Source of the DNA: Platynereis dumerilii | Taxonomy: Eukaryota; Annelida; Polychaeta; Phyllodocida; Nereididae | NCBI GenBank assembly: GCA_026936325.1 | Contig: JAPTHN010000003.1 | Span: 47,349,511 to 47,413,510, forward strand | Reading direction: 5' to 3' | Length of the DNA stretch: 64,000 nucleotides | In this document: in pieces, positions 33,100-45,300 of the stretch | How the letters are laid out: each line of letters opens with the position of its first letter | Position numbering within the stretch: the stretch's first letter is position 1 | Made by a program: the position numbers and the translations under genes | Notes under the pieces: model-generated | Seen by the model: the letters and a program-made list of their open reading frames with translations, nothing else | The model's database searches: none | Told to the model about the DNA's origin: nothing

Positions 33100-35180
33100 A
33101 TAAGTGATATTTGGAACCTATCAACCTTTTTGTCTATCTCCACTTTTATCCATATCGGTTTATAGTAATCATATTTGAAACAAAATCCTTCGGTGAGTTG
33201 GTTATTTTCACTAATCGAAGAGTTATTTTGTAAATACTTGACTATTGTTACTCGTAATCCACAAGTTGGAATACTTTAAATAGGCTATAGTTCATGTGCC
33301 GAGTCGGTGACATATGGACATTTGCATGGAAGCAGATTTATTTGATATGAAAGTTATTCTTAATTGGTGATACTATCAGAGTGTGATAATATAACCACTG
33401 AATTATAGATGGTGGGCTTCTGTAAAAGCTTTGGGATTATGGCCAAAGAATATTGTCAATTTCCACCCTAGCTTTATTTCCAATATAAGTTAATTGCTCG
33501 GTTGAAAGGCATTGTGTCGGCCTGCCATCCAGTTGGTCATTAAATCAAATGGCAAAAGCCCCCGTCATTTAGTCCATCAAACCATCAGATTTTTACACCC
33601 ACTCAGAGCTTTTATAAAGGATCATGCATAACTGAGAGGCAGTGCTAGCTCTATTTACTACTGGTAGGACTCCACTACTCTGCCTGATGAGATGATATAA
33701 TAGGCTAAATGGCTGTTTTATTCAGTCCAAATGGAAACATAATAGTTCATGCATAATATAATATAATAATAATCATAATATGTAAATCGAACATGTCGAA
33801 AAGATCGGTTAGCATGCGGTAGATCTAGACTTACAGCAATGTTTGAAACTAGAAAATGGCCATTATAGTAAAAGAAGTTTACTATGAATCATCGTGAAGT
33901 GATGCTGTCGTGTTTAAAACAATGTGAAAGTAAGGGAATATTTTAGGGACATTTGGTACTGGTATTTAGAGTGACATGTACGACGTGTGTAAACCTGAAT
34001 AGGCTATGAAATTGAAAGTGGTTAATTGTTGAAATTTTCCTGTAGATGGGAAGCAGATGGCTGGAGGCCTAAGATGTTATGAATAGGCAGGTAGAGCCTG
34101 ATTATTTGCGGGAGCAGTTCGTCTGGTAGGTGGCATTTGGTTTGGCATTGGCTCCATCTTAAAACAAACAAAGGCACATGGTGCCCTCTGTGGAGTAAAA
34201 TATGAGAGATATGCAGTTTCATGCACTCCTGGTGGCAGATGAGTGGTGGAGTATGAAAACGTAAATGAGAGAGGAGTTAGACCATTGTAGGCTCCCATCT
34301 GAAGTATGAGAGCAACAAAGAAGGATAGGTGGATAGTTAGAGGGAGCAACATGTCTGTGGAGGGCGTTAAATAGCAGGCAACTGTGGTGGTCATGTGACC
34401 TGAGATTTAACTCAAATATTAGTGGGGATGGTGTTCACCGACTCGCATTGCAGTCAGCGAATACATTGTACATTGAAATTCAAGAAGACAAAAATTACAA
34501 AACAGTTCTTGACTGGTAAAGACAAATTACCAAATATGAATCAGTCAAAACTTTCCCCAGTGCCAGTGTAATGAGTGCATCCGAGTACAATAACGTACTA
34601 AACAATATGAGGATCTGTAACTAAAACACACCTTTTGTCATAACGGAACACCCTCCATGCCGGCAAGAGACGGTTTCACGATGCAAAGCAATGCTTGCTC
34701 ACTAAAAATTAAAATACACCTTGCGAAGTGAAAATTTTATTATCCCAATGTGTAACAGGCTTTACATTATTGAACGCAGAGGCATATGTATTTGCAGAAA
34801 TATGAGGCCTTTCAAGCACACCACTCCATCATAACAGAGCACTCCACCAGTCATAACAAGGCCCTTATGCAAAGACATGGCTTCAAGACACTCCAACACT
34901 TGTTCAGTGAAAATTTAATGATGTCTTGTTCAGTGAAAATTTAATGATCTCAATATGCCAGGCAAAGTAACTCATCTTCCTTTTGGCTTTTGTGTGAAGT
35001 AAAGCCATCTTATATTTGACACTAGTACGGTCTCAGTGGCCATTATATATTCTATTCATACGTTATATTTACGTGTGGTTTTTCTACAATGAATAATCCA
35101 TTTCGACATTGAAAAATGCTGTATCTATCCAACTCCAATGATTATCAAGTTGAAGGCCTTTTTTCCTGTCTATATATGCC
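33100..35180. other. unique DNA, nothing firm recognised
   Basis: A 105-codon minus-strand frame at 34077-34394 has no domain or splice support. A 24-bp direct duplication CTTGTTCAGTGAAAATTTAA.. occurs at about 34902-34948. Confidence 0.35.
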
Positions 35181-35184
35181 TATC

Positions 35185-35352
35185 GAGTTCTAGTTGGCCT
35201 AATGGTTAAGAGCGCTTGTTTGTGCATCCACTGGCAATAACTGGCTGTCAGGGCGTCGGTTTGAATCCCACCCTGGAGCTCAAATGAATCTGAGCCAATG
35301 GAACATTAAATGAAGACTGGTTGTATTCTATGTACTGGGGCAACTGAAAGAC
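35185..35352 (+). mobile_element. tRNA-derived SINE, type 1
   Basis: The tRNA-like head has an A-box-like TGGCCTAATGG (35195) and a perfect B box GGTTTGAATCC (about 35259), followed by a non-tRNA body ending TGTACTGGGGCAACTGAAAG. The same body is found in reverse at 63575-63725. The A-to-B gap is larger than in a working tRNA. Confidence 0.7.
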
Positions 35353-36437
35353 ACTGGGCATCCCTGAATTAATAGAGCATGTGCCAGAATCAAAGTCTTC
35401 TCATCAATCCTCACCGCACGCATATTTATGCAATCACCAACACTCGAGGGTACTACTATGGCACAGTAGCCTTTGGCAATGTTCCTGTATCCTCTGCCCA
35501 TGGGCACTGCTCAGTGTCTGCCCTGAGCTGTAATCAGTGGAAGGCTCACCATGAATTTCCCCACATCATGAGACCAATACAACCATGTATAACTATTAAA
35601 TAGACACGTAAATATGATTTATTGTTTGTATGGAGGCATCACATTCAGTGTTTTACAGCAACCTATACATCAACAAATGAGTAGATATGAGTTGTAATGT
35701 CTTTCTAGAAGGAAATTAAGGAGAAATCCTAAAATGATGTGCCCTTGAATATTCATTATAAATATGTATTTGCCATTAAAAAATGCATAATTAGGGGCTG
35801 ATCTGCAAGTCATGTTTCTCCATACATATATTCTCCCTTTAAAAAGTTTCAAAATCTAATTTTTAGATTGAAAAAAGCTTCTTAAATTTCCTATGCTCAC
35901 CACCCATCATTATTATGCTTGACGGGAAAGCTCTTACACATTGTACACAAATAGCTACAAAGCTACTTTGAATTTGACACGCGTCTGCAAATCACAAAAG
36001 CTTGCGTAAAACATAAGCTGAGAACACATTGTAGCACCACTAATGACCTGTTTGCTCTGACAGTTTCCCTGTTTATTTTCAGGAATTCCTTACAAAAGAT
36101 ACTGACAGCCATGATTTGAAACATGGTTTAAAGAGGCTATCAAGTGTCATGAAATTTTACTAAAGACAAAAAAAAAGACATTTTCACACAAAATTTCCTT
36201 GTAATTTACAACATACAGTGCATAGTATTTTATGTGAATTATGTCAGGTAAATCTGCACTCTAAAAAATTTCAGACAAAATTGGTTTTTTAGATTCAAAA
36301 TGGTTTTTTGAAAAACCTAATTTCAATGCAAAAAATGCATTTCTCGTTTGCTCTGCAAATAGGTGGTTCATTCCAGTAAAATTTAATCTAGCTTTTTTTC
36401 ATAATTGATGAGTTTTTAGCTTTTTGCTGGTTTCGAA
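35353..36437. other. unique AT-rich DNA
   Basis: No gene or repeat shared with the window was recognised. Short frames at 35379-35603 and 35670-35852 are unsupported. Confidence 0.35.
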
Positions 36438-39400
36438 AGTAATAACAAAATGCTTTAGGTTGCATTTTGATGAGTTTGTTTTGAAATTGAAGTCATAGGT
36501 ATATCTATAGGGGCTTAATTAAGTAAGCTGAACCAACCTTTGACTATGGGAAGAATTAGCTCTGATGCAGCTAACTGGTGATTGGGTTATAAGACAATAG
36601 AGAGTTGGCAAGTATATTGTATTTTGTGTGGGCATTGTTTGGTGTTAAACTTGTTCATTGTGGAGTTTGCTTGTTGTGTAACTCCTAAAATCCCAGGGCA
36701 GCACTTTTTGCAGCTTTTAAAATATATACAGTTGTGCTTGAAAATTAGTGAACCCATAGAGATTTACCATTGAAGACTATGATAAAGTTGTCTCACCGTA
36801 CTGGCCATAACATAAATGATATTGCACGAATCATTGAACCAATGACTGTATTATACCATTGAGGTTTCCCACTACATGTACCAGCCTGGCCATTGGATTT
36901 GTATCAGGGGTCTTTGCGCTAGATAGGGGTTATAATTGTGCAAAAGTAAGTGCACCCTCTGCTCCTATCTTTTAACATTACGCTTAGGGTGCACTTACTT
37001 TTGCACAATTATAACCCCTATCTAGCACAAAAACCCCTGATACAAATCCAATGGTTAGGCTGGTACATGTAGTGGGAAACCTCAATGGTATAATACAGTC
37101 ATTGGTTCAATGATTCGTGCCATATCATTTATGTCATGGCCAGTACGGTGAGATAACTTCATCATTGTCTTCAATGGTAAATCTCCATGGGGTCACTAAT
37201 TTTCAAGCACAACTGTATTAAACACCCACAAACTGGGAACGAATACAAAACCTCATAATTATGTTTTCCATGCACTTTAAAAGTGCTGTAAACTGCCTTG
37301 TAAATGCATAAAGTGTATGGAGATGCACAAAGTATGTGCAGAAGGCTCTCTGCTAAAGCTAATCTCTTCCCTCATCGACATGCATTATGCAAACCCTCCA
37401 TGGGTTGGAGTTGCCTCCGGGTCTTTTGAATGGAGAAGTTAAGTGCTTTGGTGATTGAGAAATAAATGAAAGAAAGAAATAACCCCTGAACTCAAGTTTG
37501 TTTCTCCTCTGATGACCCGTTTTCAGACCGCACGTAAAAGATTAAACCAAGGAAGAGGTACAGTTAAATATCTTTTTTCAGAGTGCTTTCTGAATTCATG
37601 CCACTTAGTTTATTTTACAAAATTTGATTTGAAATACCCAGCAAATCTCAGAATTGTCAACCAGATACCCAAGAAGCATCCAGACAGAGTCTAAAATTAA
37701 AACGATAAATAACATCGGATGTTTTATGTGACCTTGAGATTTAATCAAAATATCACTTTCCAACAGATGATTACATTCAGTCACCTTCACGCAGCTGTGG
37801 TTCAACTTAATTACCCAAGTTGCTGGAAATTTGTGATAATAATATTAGTAACTTTGAAAATTAACTTCACACTGCTGTTTTATTATTTTAGGGAATAATA
37901 TTAGTAATACTCCTCCAAGACAGTTTTCTAATGTCTTTTGCCATGGTACAACCAACAGATTTGTTAGTTATACCACTGCTAAAGCCCTCGGTAAATAACC
38001 ACCTGAAATGTTAGTTATACACCTCAAACTCGTTGTATAACCTATACTAACTTCGAAAATTAACTTCACATGCCATTTACAATATTCCCTGGTAATATCG
38101 CATTTTCAACGAGCAATGCAAGACTTGATAGCGAGAATAGTGTTGTGAAATTTGCAAACAACTGCTCATCCAAACTCAACAATGTAATAGAATTGTCAAG
38201 ATCACTGATTTGTTCCGAGTATGCAGTGCATTGTTGATTCCAACAATTGTTATCCAAATCATCTGTTTACTCTTCCAATTAAAGGTTCATTCAGGTATAA
38301 TTGAATCTTGATTGAACTAACAGTGTTTTGATTGTTTTATTAATCAACAAACTGTAAGCTAATAACCAAATGCATCTGCTGCATTGTAATGCCATTTGTG
38401 ATGCAATCGCAAATGCATCAGCTAAATGTTTTTATGTGACTTGAATAGGCTCAGCCAGACTCCATGAGAACAGAGTTGCCTCACACCCTAAGACTTGGAA
38501 TAGGTTGAGCAAACCCCTTGGGCATTCGGCAGAAATTGGCCCCGTTTACAATTTACACCCAATGCAGCTGCCTGGTGCGTTGGTGATTAGAGAATAGGGA
38601 GGTACTGAGTTTATTGTGATTTGTGTAGCCAGGTTTGGTGCTGAACTTGTTTTTACACAGTGCGTTTTGTGGTGTTATTCCCTAAAATCCCAAGGTAGCA
38701 TTCTTTGCAGCTTAATATATGAAGCACCCACTTACTGGCAACTAACAGAGAACCTCATATGTTGTCCATGCACTCTAAATGTGCTGTAAACTGCCTTGTA
38801 AATTCATAAAGTGTACGGAGATCCATAAAGAATGCTGTAAAGGCACTCTGCAAATGTGTCTCTCTGAACTCACTGCTATGCATAATGCACACTCTGAATG
38901 AGAACACAAAATTGCAATTTAAATGGAGAAGCTTAGCGCTTTGGTAATCAGCTAATTTTCAAGAGAAGAAATGACTTATGAACTCTTTTTTCTATAACTC
39001 ATTTGTGTGTGTAGTTTACAGTTGCAATACAATGTGCCACAGAAACACACATTTCATCTTAGATGATGTAATGACTGAGAGGAGAGCTGTCAATTTAAAG
39101 CAAAAAAAAAAAAGAAGTGATCTACAGGGAATTTTACAAATCATCCACATTAAAGATGTCCAAATTAAATCTTTTAATATTTTTGGTAATGACATGATGG
39201 GCTCAGTCTAATACATGCCCATCTTCAAGCATGATTTGTTCACTAAGAAACTTATTTTGCACACATAATTGACATGAATTCAGAAATATTTCTCCATTAT
39301 AATGAAACAGTTTACAAGGAATGATACTATTGAATATTGCAAAAACACAAATGTGGCAGCAGTTCAAAGCTACTTTTCAACTCTAAAAACACATGTTCTT

Positions 39401-42307
39401 CAGCCAGTTACATCAAAAGCGTGTGCACAATTGAGATGGAGCTGTTCTGTACATTTGTCAATGAAACATTTAACCTTTCTCTTGTTTTCAGGCAGATTTT
39501 CAACAGAAAACGGACAGGATAGATTGGAATTAATGACAAAAGGGGCTGTCAGGAGTCATGCCATGTAGCCAAAACACCATGGCTTCACACAACCTCTCAG
39601 CTGCACGTGATATTTCATAAAACCTTGAAGATAGTATTAAGAAGTCATGTTTATCTTTGTTGGTTTATAAAACTTTCATCATTTGACTCAATGTCATTCT
39701 GACACAATGCCGTTCTTTTAATGGCATAGACAAGGCGCCGTGTGCCTTGCAAGCAAAGATTCCTTCATATGCAAATGTCACGTGGCTGCAACAAAACTGT
39801 CCTCCTTAAAATGAAACACATGTCTTTCTCGGCAAATTGGGCTGAAAACATGCGTAAAAATAGAACGAGTCTTCTGTATCTGAGCTAAATGACATGTTTA
39901 TTCTGTCTGTTGCTCTGCTTTGTTTTGAACTGACAGGAATGATTTGATACAAAGATTAAAGGGCTGTTGGGTGTCACACTTTGCCGCCAAAGACAAAAAC
40001 AAAATTTGACAGATGTGACATGAATTTAAAGTAATTCATTATCTGATTCCAAGCCTTTCTTGTATTTTGCAGACAGTTATAGGATTAAAACCTCCCATAT
40101 CATATCATAGCATATCATCGAAGCAAAATATTCAGAGATGTGGATATCATTCTCATCTCTGAACGATGAAACAACTAAGGCATATTGCAAATGATTATTT
40201 CTTCTTTTTTTTTTCTTCAATTCCATTTAAATCCTGAGTCACAAGAAACAGATTTTCTAAATAAGCAATAAACTTCCCTATTCAAACGATTCTCTGTTCT
40301 TACCATAGACTGCGTGCATAATGCACGGCCTAAAAGAGAATAACGCAGTTTTCTGCAGTCACTTTACCACAATCATTATGTAATTACAACCGCAGTTTAC
40401 AACATGTTTAAAGTACATGAACACCATATGAGGCTCTCTGTTAGTTGCCAATAAGTGGGTGTTTCATCTTTTAAGCTGCAAAAAGGCTATCAAGGGCTTT
40501 TGGGACACACCACCACAAAACAAAGTCAGCAACAAATAAGTTTAACAGCGAACATTGCCTTCACAAAATACAATCAACTCAAAAACCCCCAATTCTCCAA
40601 TCGCCAAAACACAAGTTAGATGCTCTTAGTCTACATTGTGAAAAGAGCTAATTCCTGTCAATACGTAAGGGGTTGATTGAGCCCACTCAAGTCACTGGAA
40701 ATCTGCTTGCTTTACAAATGAATTACACTGGAGAAGGATGCATTTGGTCATAGCTTTAGAAATCAACAATGTTTAGCTTAGAGTTTGTTAATTAATAAAA
40801 CAATCAAAATGCTATTGGTTCAATGAAGATTCAATTATATCTGAATGAACCAGTAATTGGCAGAGCAAACAAGTAATGCAGAAAGCAGTGCCAGAATCAA
40901 CAATAAACTGCACGTCCGGAATAATTACGGATCTCAACAATTCTATTATCTGTTGCATTTGAATGTTTTCTCCAAGCACATTTTATTCAATTGCAGGCAG
41001 TACTTGTAAATGATGAAGCTGGCTTGGTGTGAAGCACCTAGAATTTCATGTGCGGTTTACTCCCCTACTTTTCCGACTTGTGACTCGCAAGGAAGAATAC
41101 TGATACGATTTAAGAAATGCATGTTCCTTACAGTGGTTGGCATTGCTAATTGCTAAACTATTTAATCCTCAATTGGTCAGTCTCCATATGGGGATTACGA
41201 CAGGTATTATCGGTAGGTGGTGCAATGATAGGGTGCGAGTGCTATTTTTGTCTTGGGGAAGCCCACCTGATGACGTATTATCTGATTTGTTTGCAAAGTG
41301 AGTGAAATCCTGTGACCAACAGTTAATAATAATCTGGTTGTTAACATGTTATAATCCCCCAATCTGTACGACAACAACACTCTTTTCTGTTGAACTGCTG
41401 TTTTGGGAACATAATCAATACAGTGTAGCTGACCCAAACAATCAAACATTCAACAAACACACTCATTAAGTCAGACTCCTTTGCTTGGTCAACAACACCA
41501 ATCACCTTGCTCAGTCACTGACAGCCATGCTGTGATTTGGAACAGGCATAAACATTCTGAAAAGTCACAACTGGCCTTAGAGGGTGGCACTATCGATAGC
41601 TAAAACTCCTGTTATTTACATACATACTGAACCCCTTCTCCTCGCCCACAAAAAAGAAGACATCCTGACCACAGATATTGGTATTTTAACACAAAATACA
41701 GCATGGTGTGAATCAAGAGGAAAGTACACTTCAACATCTGTTTACTCACTGTTGACCATCACCAAACGTGTTTTCTAACTTACCAAACTGACCAACAGTG
41801 TGCGATTATCCCAAAGTAGGGTAACCACATGAGTTAAGTGTCCAGGGTAGAGTGACCAGTAGAGCAAGTAAATTGCTAATGACAAAATTCAATAGCTTGT
41901 ACACTGAGGACTATTTGGAGGCAAAACCAAGATCTTCAGGTGCACCTGGTTGGCCACTCTATTGACTTAAAGGGGAAAGGGAGAGATTCATAGACTAGAA
42001 TAAAGTATGTACAGACGATGCAGAGAATAAGATTAAACAGGCTAGACAGTGTCAGATGGACAAGTTCTCTTTGCTTTTAGGAGTTGTGCGTTAGTACCTG
42101 TTCCTGGAGGGCATATATGCAATATCCAGAACAAAATAGCACAAGAGGCCAAAGGAATATTTAGACAAGAAAAGAGCAAAGAAGCTTACAAGAAGATTAA
42201 ACAAAGAGAAGATACCGATGAGGAGACTACACAACAAGAAAAGGGCATTGACATAGTTTTAAAAATACAATGATAAAAAATTGTAGATCAATACTCCTCA
42301 TTTAAAA
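36438..42307 (+). repeat. higher-order repeat unit 1 (forward-forward-reverse)
   Basis: The first of three large related units. It contains two forward modules with the landmark ATGCACTTTAAA.GTGCTGTAAACTGCC (about 37270 and 38768) and one reverse module (about 40400). These are followed by a spacer block (AGTGACCAGTAGAGC.AGTAAAT.GC, about 41850-42250) also found after units 2 and 3. Each module includes AGGTTCATTCAGGTATAATTG and CCCAGGGTAGCATTTTTTGCAGC. Unit 1 is interrupted by the palindromic MITE at 36729-37215. No coding frame is conserved across units. Confidence 0.88.
36729..37215. mobile_element. Tc1/mariner-type palindromic MITE, 487 bp, TA duplication
   Basis: The ends CAGTTGTGCTTGAAAATTAG and its complement CTAATTTTCAAGCACAACTG are flanked by TA on both sides. 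The two ~230 bp arms are near-perfect complements around a short centre at about 36960-36985. It sits inside repeat unit 1 where units 2 and 3 read straight through (GCAGCTTAATATATATGAAACACCC at about 42565), so it inserted after that unit arose. Confidence 0.9.
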
Positions 42308-45300
42308 GATAATAACCAAATTCTTTCTGTTGAACTTTGATGAGTTTGTGAAATTGAAGTGGTAGGTATATTTGTATAAGTTCAGCACGCTGAGTAAACC
42401 TTGGTTTTAGACAGTATTAGATCTGATGTTGCTATTTGGTACCTGGGTGACAGGAGGTTGAGAGTTTGTGAGTGTATTGTGTTGGCAATATTTTGAGTTA
42501 AACTTGTTTGTTGCAGAGTTTTCTCGTGGTGTAACTACCTAAAATCCCAGGGTAGCATTTTTGCAGCTTAATATATATGAAACACCCACTTACTGGCAAG
42601 TAACAGAGAACCTCATATGTTGTTCATGCACTTTAAATGTGCTGTAAACTGCCTTGTAAATGCATAAAGTGTATGGAGATGCATAAAGTATGTGGAGAAG
42701 GCTCTCTGATAAAGCTGAGCTCTTCCCTCAAGACATGCATTATGCAAACCCTCAATACTTTGGAGTTGCCTCCGGGTCTTTTGAATGGAGAAGTTAAGTG
42801 TTTTGGTGATTGAGAAATAAATGAAAGAAAGAAATAACCCCTGAACTCAAGCTTGTTTCTTCTGATGACCCCATTTTTAGACAGCACGTAAAAGATTAAA
42901 CCAAGGAAGAGGTACAGTTAAATATCTTTCTTCAGAGTGCTTTCTGAAATCATGCCACTTACATGTATTTGATCTTACATTAGGGTCTAAATGAAATACC
43001 CAGCAAATCTTAGAATTGTCAACCAGATACTCAAGAAGTATCGCGACAGAGTCTAAAATTAAAATAATAAATAACATCGGATGTTTTATGCGACCTTGAG
43101 AAGTTAATCAAAATATTACGCTCCCACAGATGATTACTTTCATTCACCTTCACGCTGCTGTGATTTTATTCAATTATCCATGTTGCCTGGATATTTGTGA
43201 TAATAATAACTTAAAAAGTAAATTTCAGATGCTATTTGCAATATTTCCAAGTACTATCACATTACTTGCATTGAGCTAATTGTGCGAAGAATCTTGTCAA
43301 ATCTTACAAACAACTGCACATCCAAACTCAACAACGTAATAGAATTGTCAAGATCGCGGATTTGTTCTGAGCATGCAGTGCATTGTTGATTCCAACAATT
43401 GTTATCCAAATCATCTGTTTACTCTGCCAATTACAGGTTCATTCAGGTATAATTGAATCTTGATTGAACTATCTGTCGTTTGATTGTTTTATAAATTTAC
43501 AAACTGTAACCTAATTACCAAATGCATCTGCTGCATTGTAATACCATTTGTGATGCAATTGAAATGCATTAGCTAAATGTTTTTATGTGACTTGAATAGG
43601 CTCAGCCAGACTCCATGAGAACAGAGTTACCTCACACCCTTAGACTTGAATAGGTTGAGCCAACCCATTATGCATTCGGCAGAAATTAGCCCCTTTCACA
43701 GTGTCGACACACTGAAGTTAACTGGTGTTTTGGCAAGTGGAGAGCTGGGAGTTTGTGATTAGTTTGCTGCTGAATGCTCAGTCTGTCCTTGTAGTGTTAC
43801 TCTCTAAAATCCCAGTGTAGCATTTTTTGCAGCATAATGTATGAAGCACCCACTTTCTGGCAACTAACAGAGAACCTATATGTTGTCCATGCACTTTAAA
43901 TGTGCTGTAAACCGCCGTGTAAATACACTAAGTGTATGGAGATGCATAAAGTATTTGTTGAAGCCACTCTGAAAATGTGTCTCCCTGAACTCACAGCCAT
44001 GCATAATGCACTACCTGAATGAAACAAAGAGTCGCTATTTGAATGCAGAAATTTAGTGCTTCAGTAATGAGCTAATTTTCAAGAGAAGAAATAACTTATG
44101 AACTCTGTTACTTTTTTTCTCAATTCATAACCCTTCTGTCAGTGCCATTTACAGTTGCAATACAACATGTCACAGAACTGAAACAGACAACTCATCTGAG
44201 ACAATGTAAGGACCCAGAGAGTAGGTATTCGTGCTGTCAGTTCAAGGCAAAAAATAAATTTGATCTACATGGAATTTTCCACTGACCTTGGAAAGTTAAT
44301 GAAACTATAGTTTCCAAGCCATTTTTAATTCTATTTCACCTTCGTGCTTCCGCGGTTTTCATTAAATGAAATATTGTCTGGAAGTTTATGATTTAGCGTT
44401 ATTGATTTGAAGATTGAAAATTTTAAAACTTCAATATGAAGTAATAAAGTGGTAGACCAGATATTTACAATGAATTCTTGACATTTTATTTGCCCCAGGT
44501 CTCTCGAGAGAAGTACTGATCATGAATAAATCTGTATGGTATGATATCTCGTCACTTCCACACTGTCCATCTTATTAATGTATAATTATTATTCTGGAAG
44601 AGCATACTCCAAAAAATTCTTGCATATTTCTTAGTATACATCTTTCTGTGCAATCATATATACAAACAGAGCTGTTCAAATGTTGATATTTTCTTAGGAC
44701 ATGTACAAGACTACTTTCCATATACCATATAAACTCCTCTTGTTTGTTGAAAATATGTTTACAGACTTACCATATTAATGCAAAATATCCAAACTGTCGT
44801 AATTATTGCAACTGATGCGCATCTTCCTGTACAAGTTATGCTGCACTGAAGATGCCCAAATTAGATTTTTAATTTTTTTTTGCTAACGAAAGTAGAGTAG
44901 CGCGGGGCATGCAGCCCCCCTTAACTTCGAGGAGCGACTTGACCAACTTTTTGTGGTCGATTATTTGAATGCTTATGCTGTCAGGAAGGAATCACTTAAC
45001 TTTACTTATAACTAGTGAAACGAATGTCTACCAATTTTAATAAAGGAGTTACGGACCTTTTTGTAAAAAAATTAAAATGGCCTTCTTACCCCACCCATCG
45101 GGCAAGAAGCCCCCCTATTATAATCCTATGGAAATTTTTTTTGCGAGCGCATTCAGCTTGAAAGTTATTTCTTGGGGTTCTTCTATCCTTTTTAAGGCAT
45201 TCTATTCACTTTTTCTGAATTTCAGAATTTTTCTGTTCATACATTTATTTTTAAATATTTTTTGCCCTTTTTCAATTTCGGCCAAAATTTTTTCTATTTC

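Noticed and set aside
34077-34394. 105-codon minus-strand frame with a hydrophobic stretch
   Set aside because: No splice sites, no recognisable motif and composition like the flanks; the start Met is not in a distinctive context.
35190-35275. tRNA gene
   Set aside because: The A and B boxes are present, but the spacing is too long, no acceptor stem closes, and the same body occurs at 63575 in reverse, which identifies a SINE.
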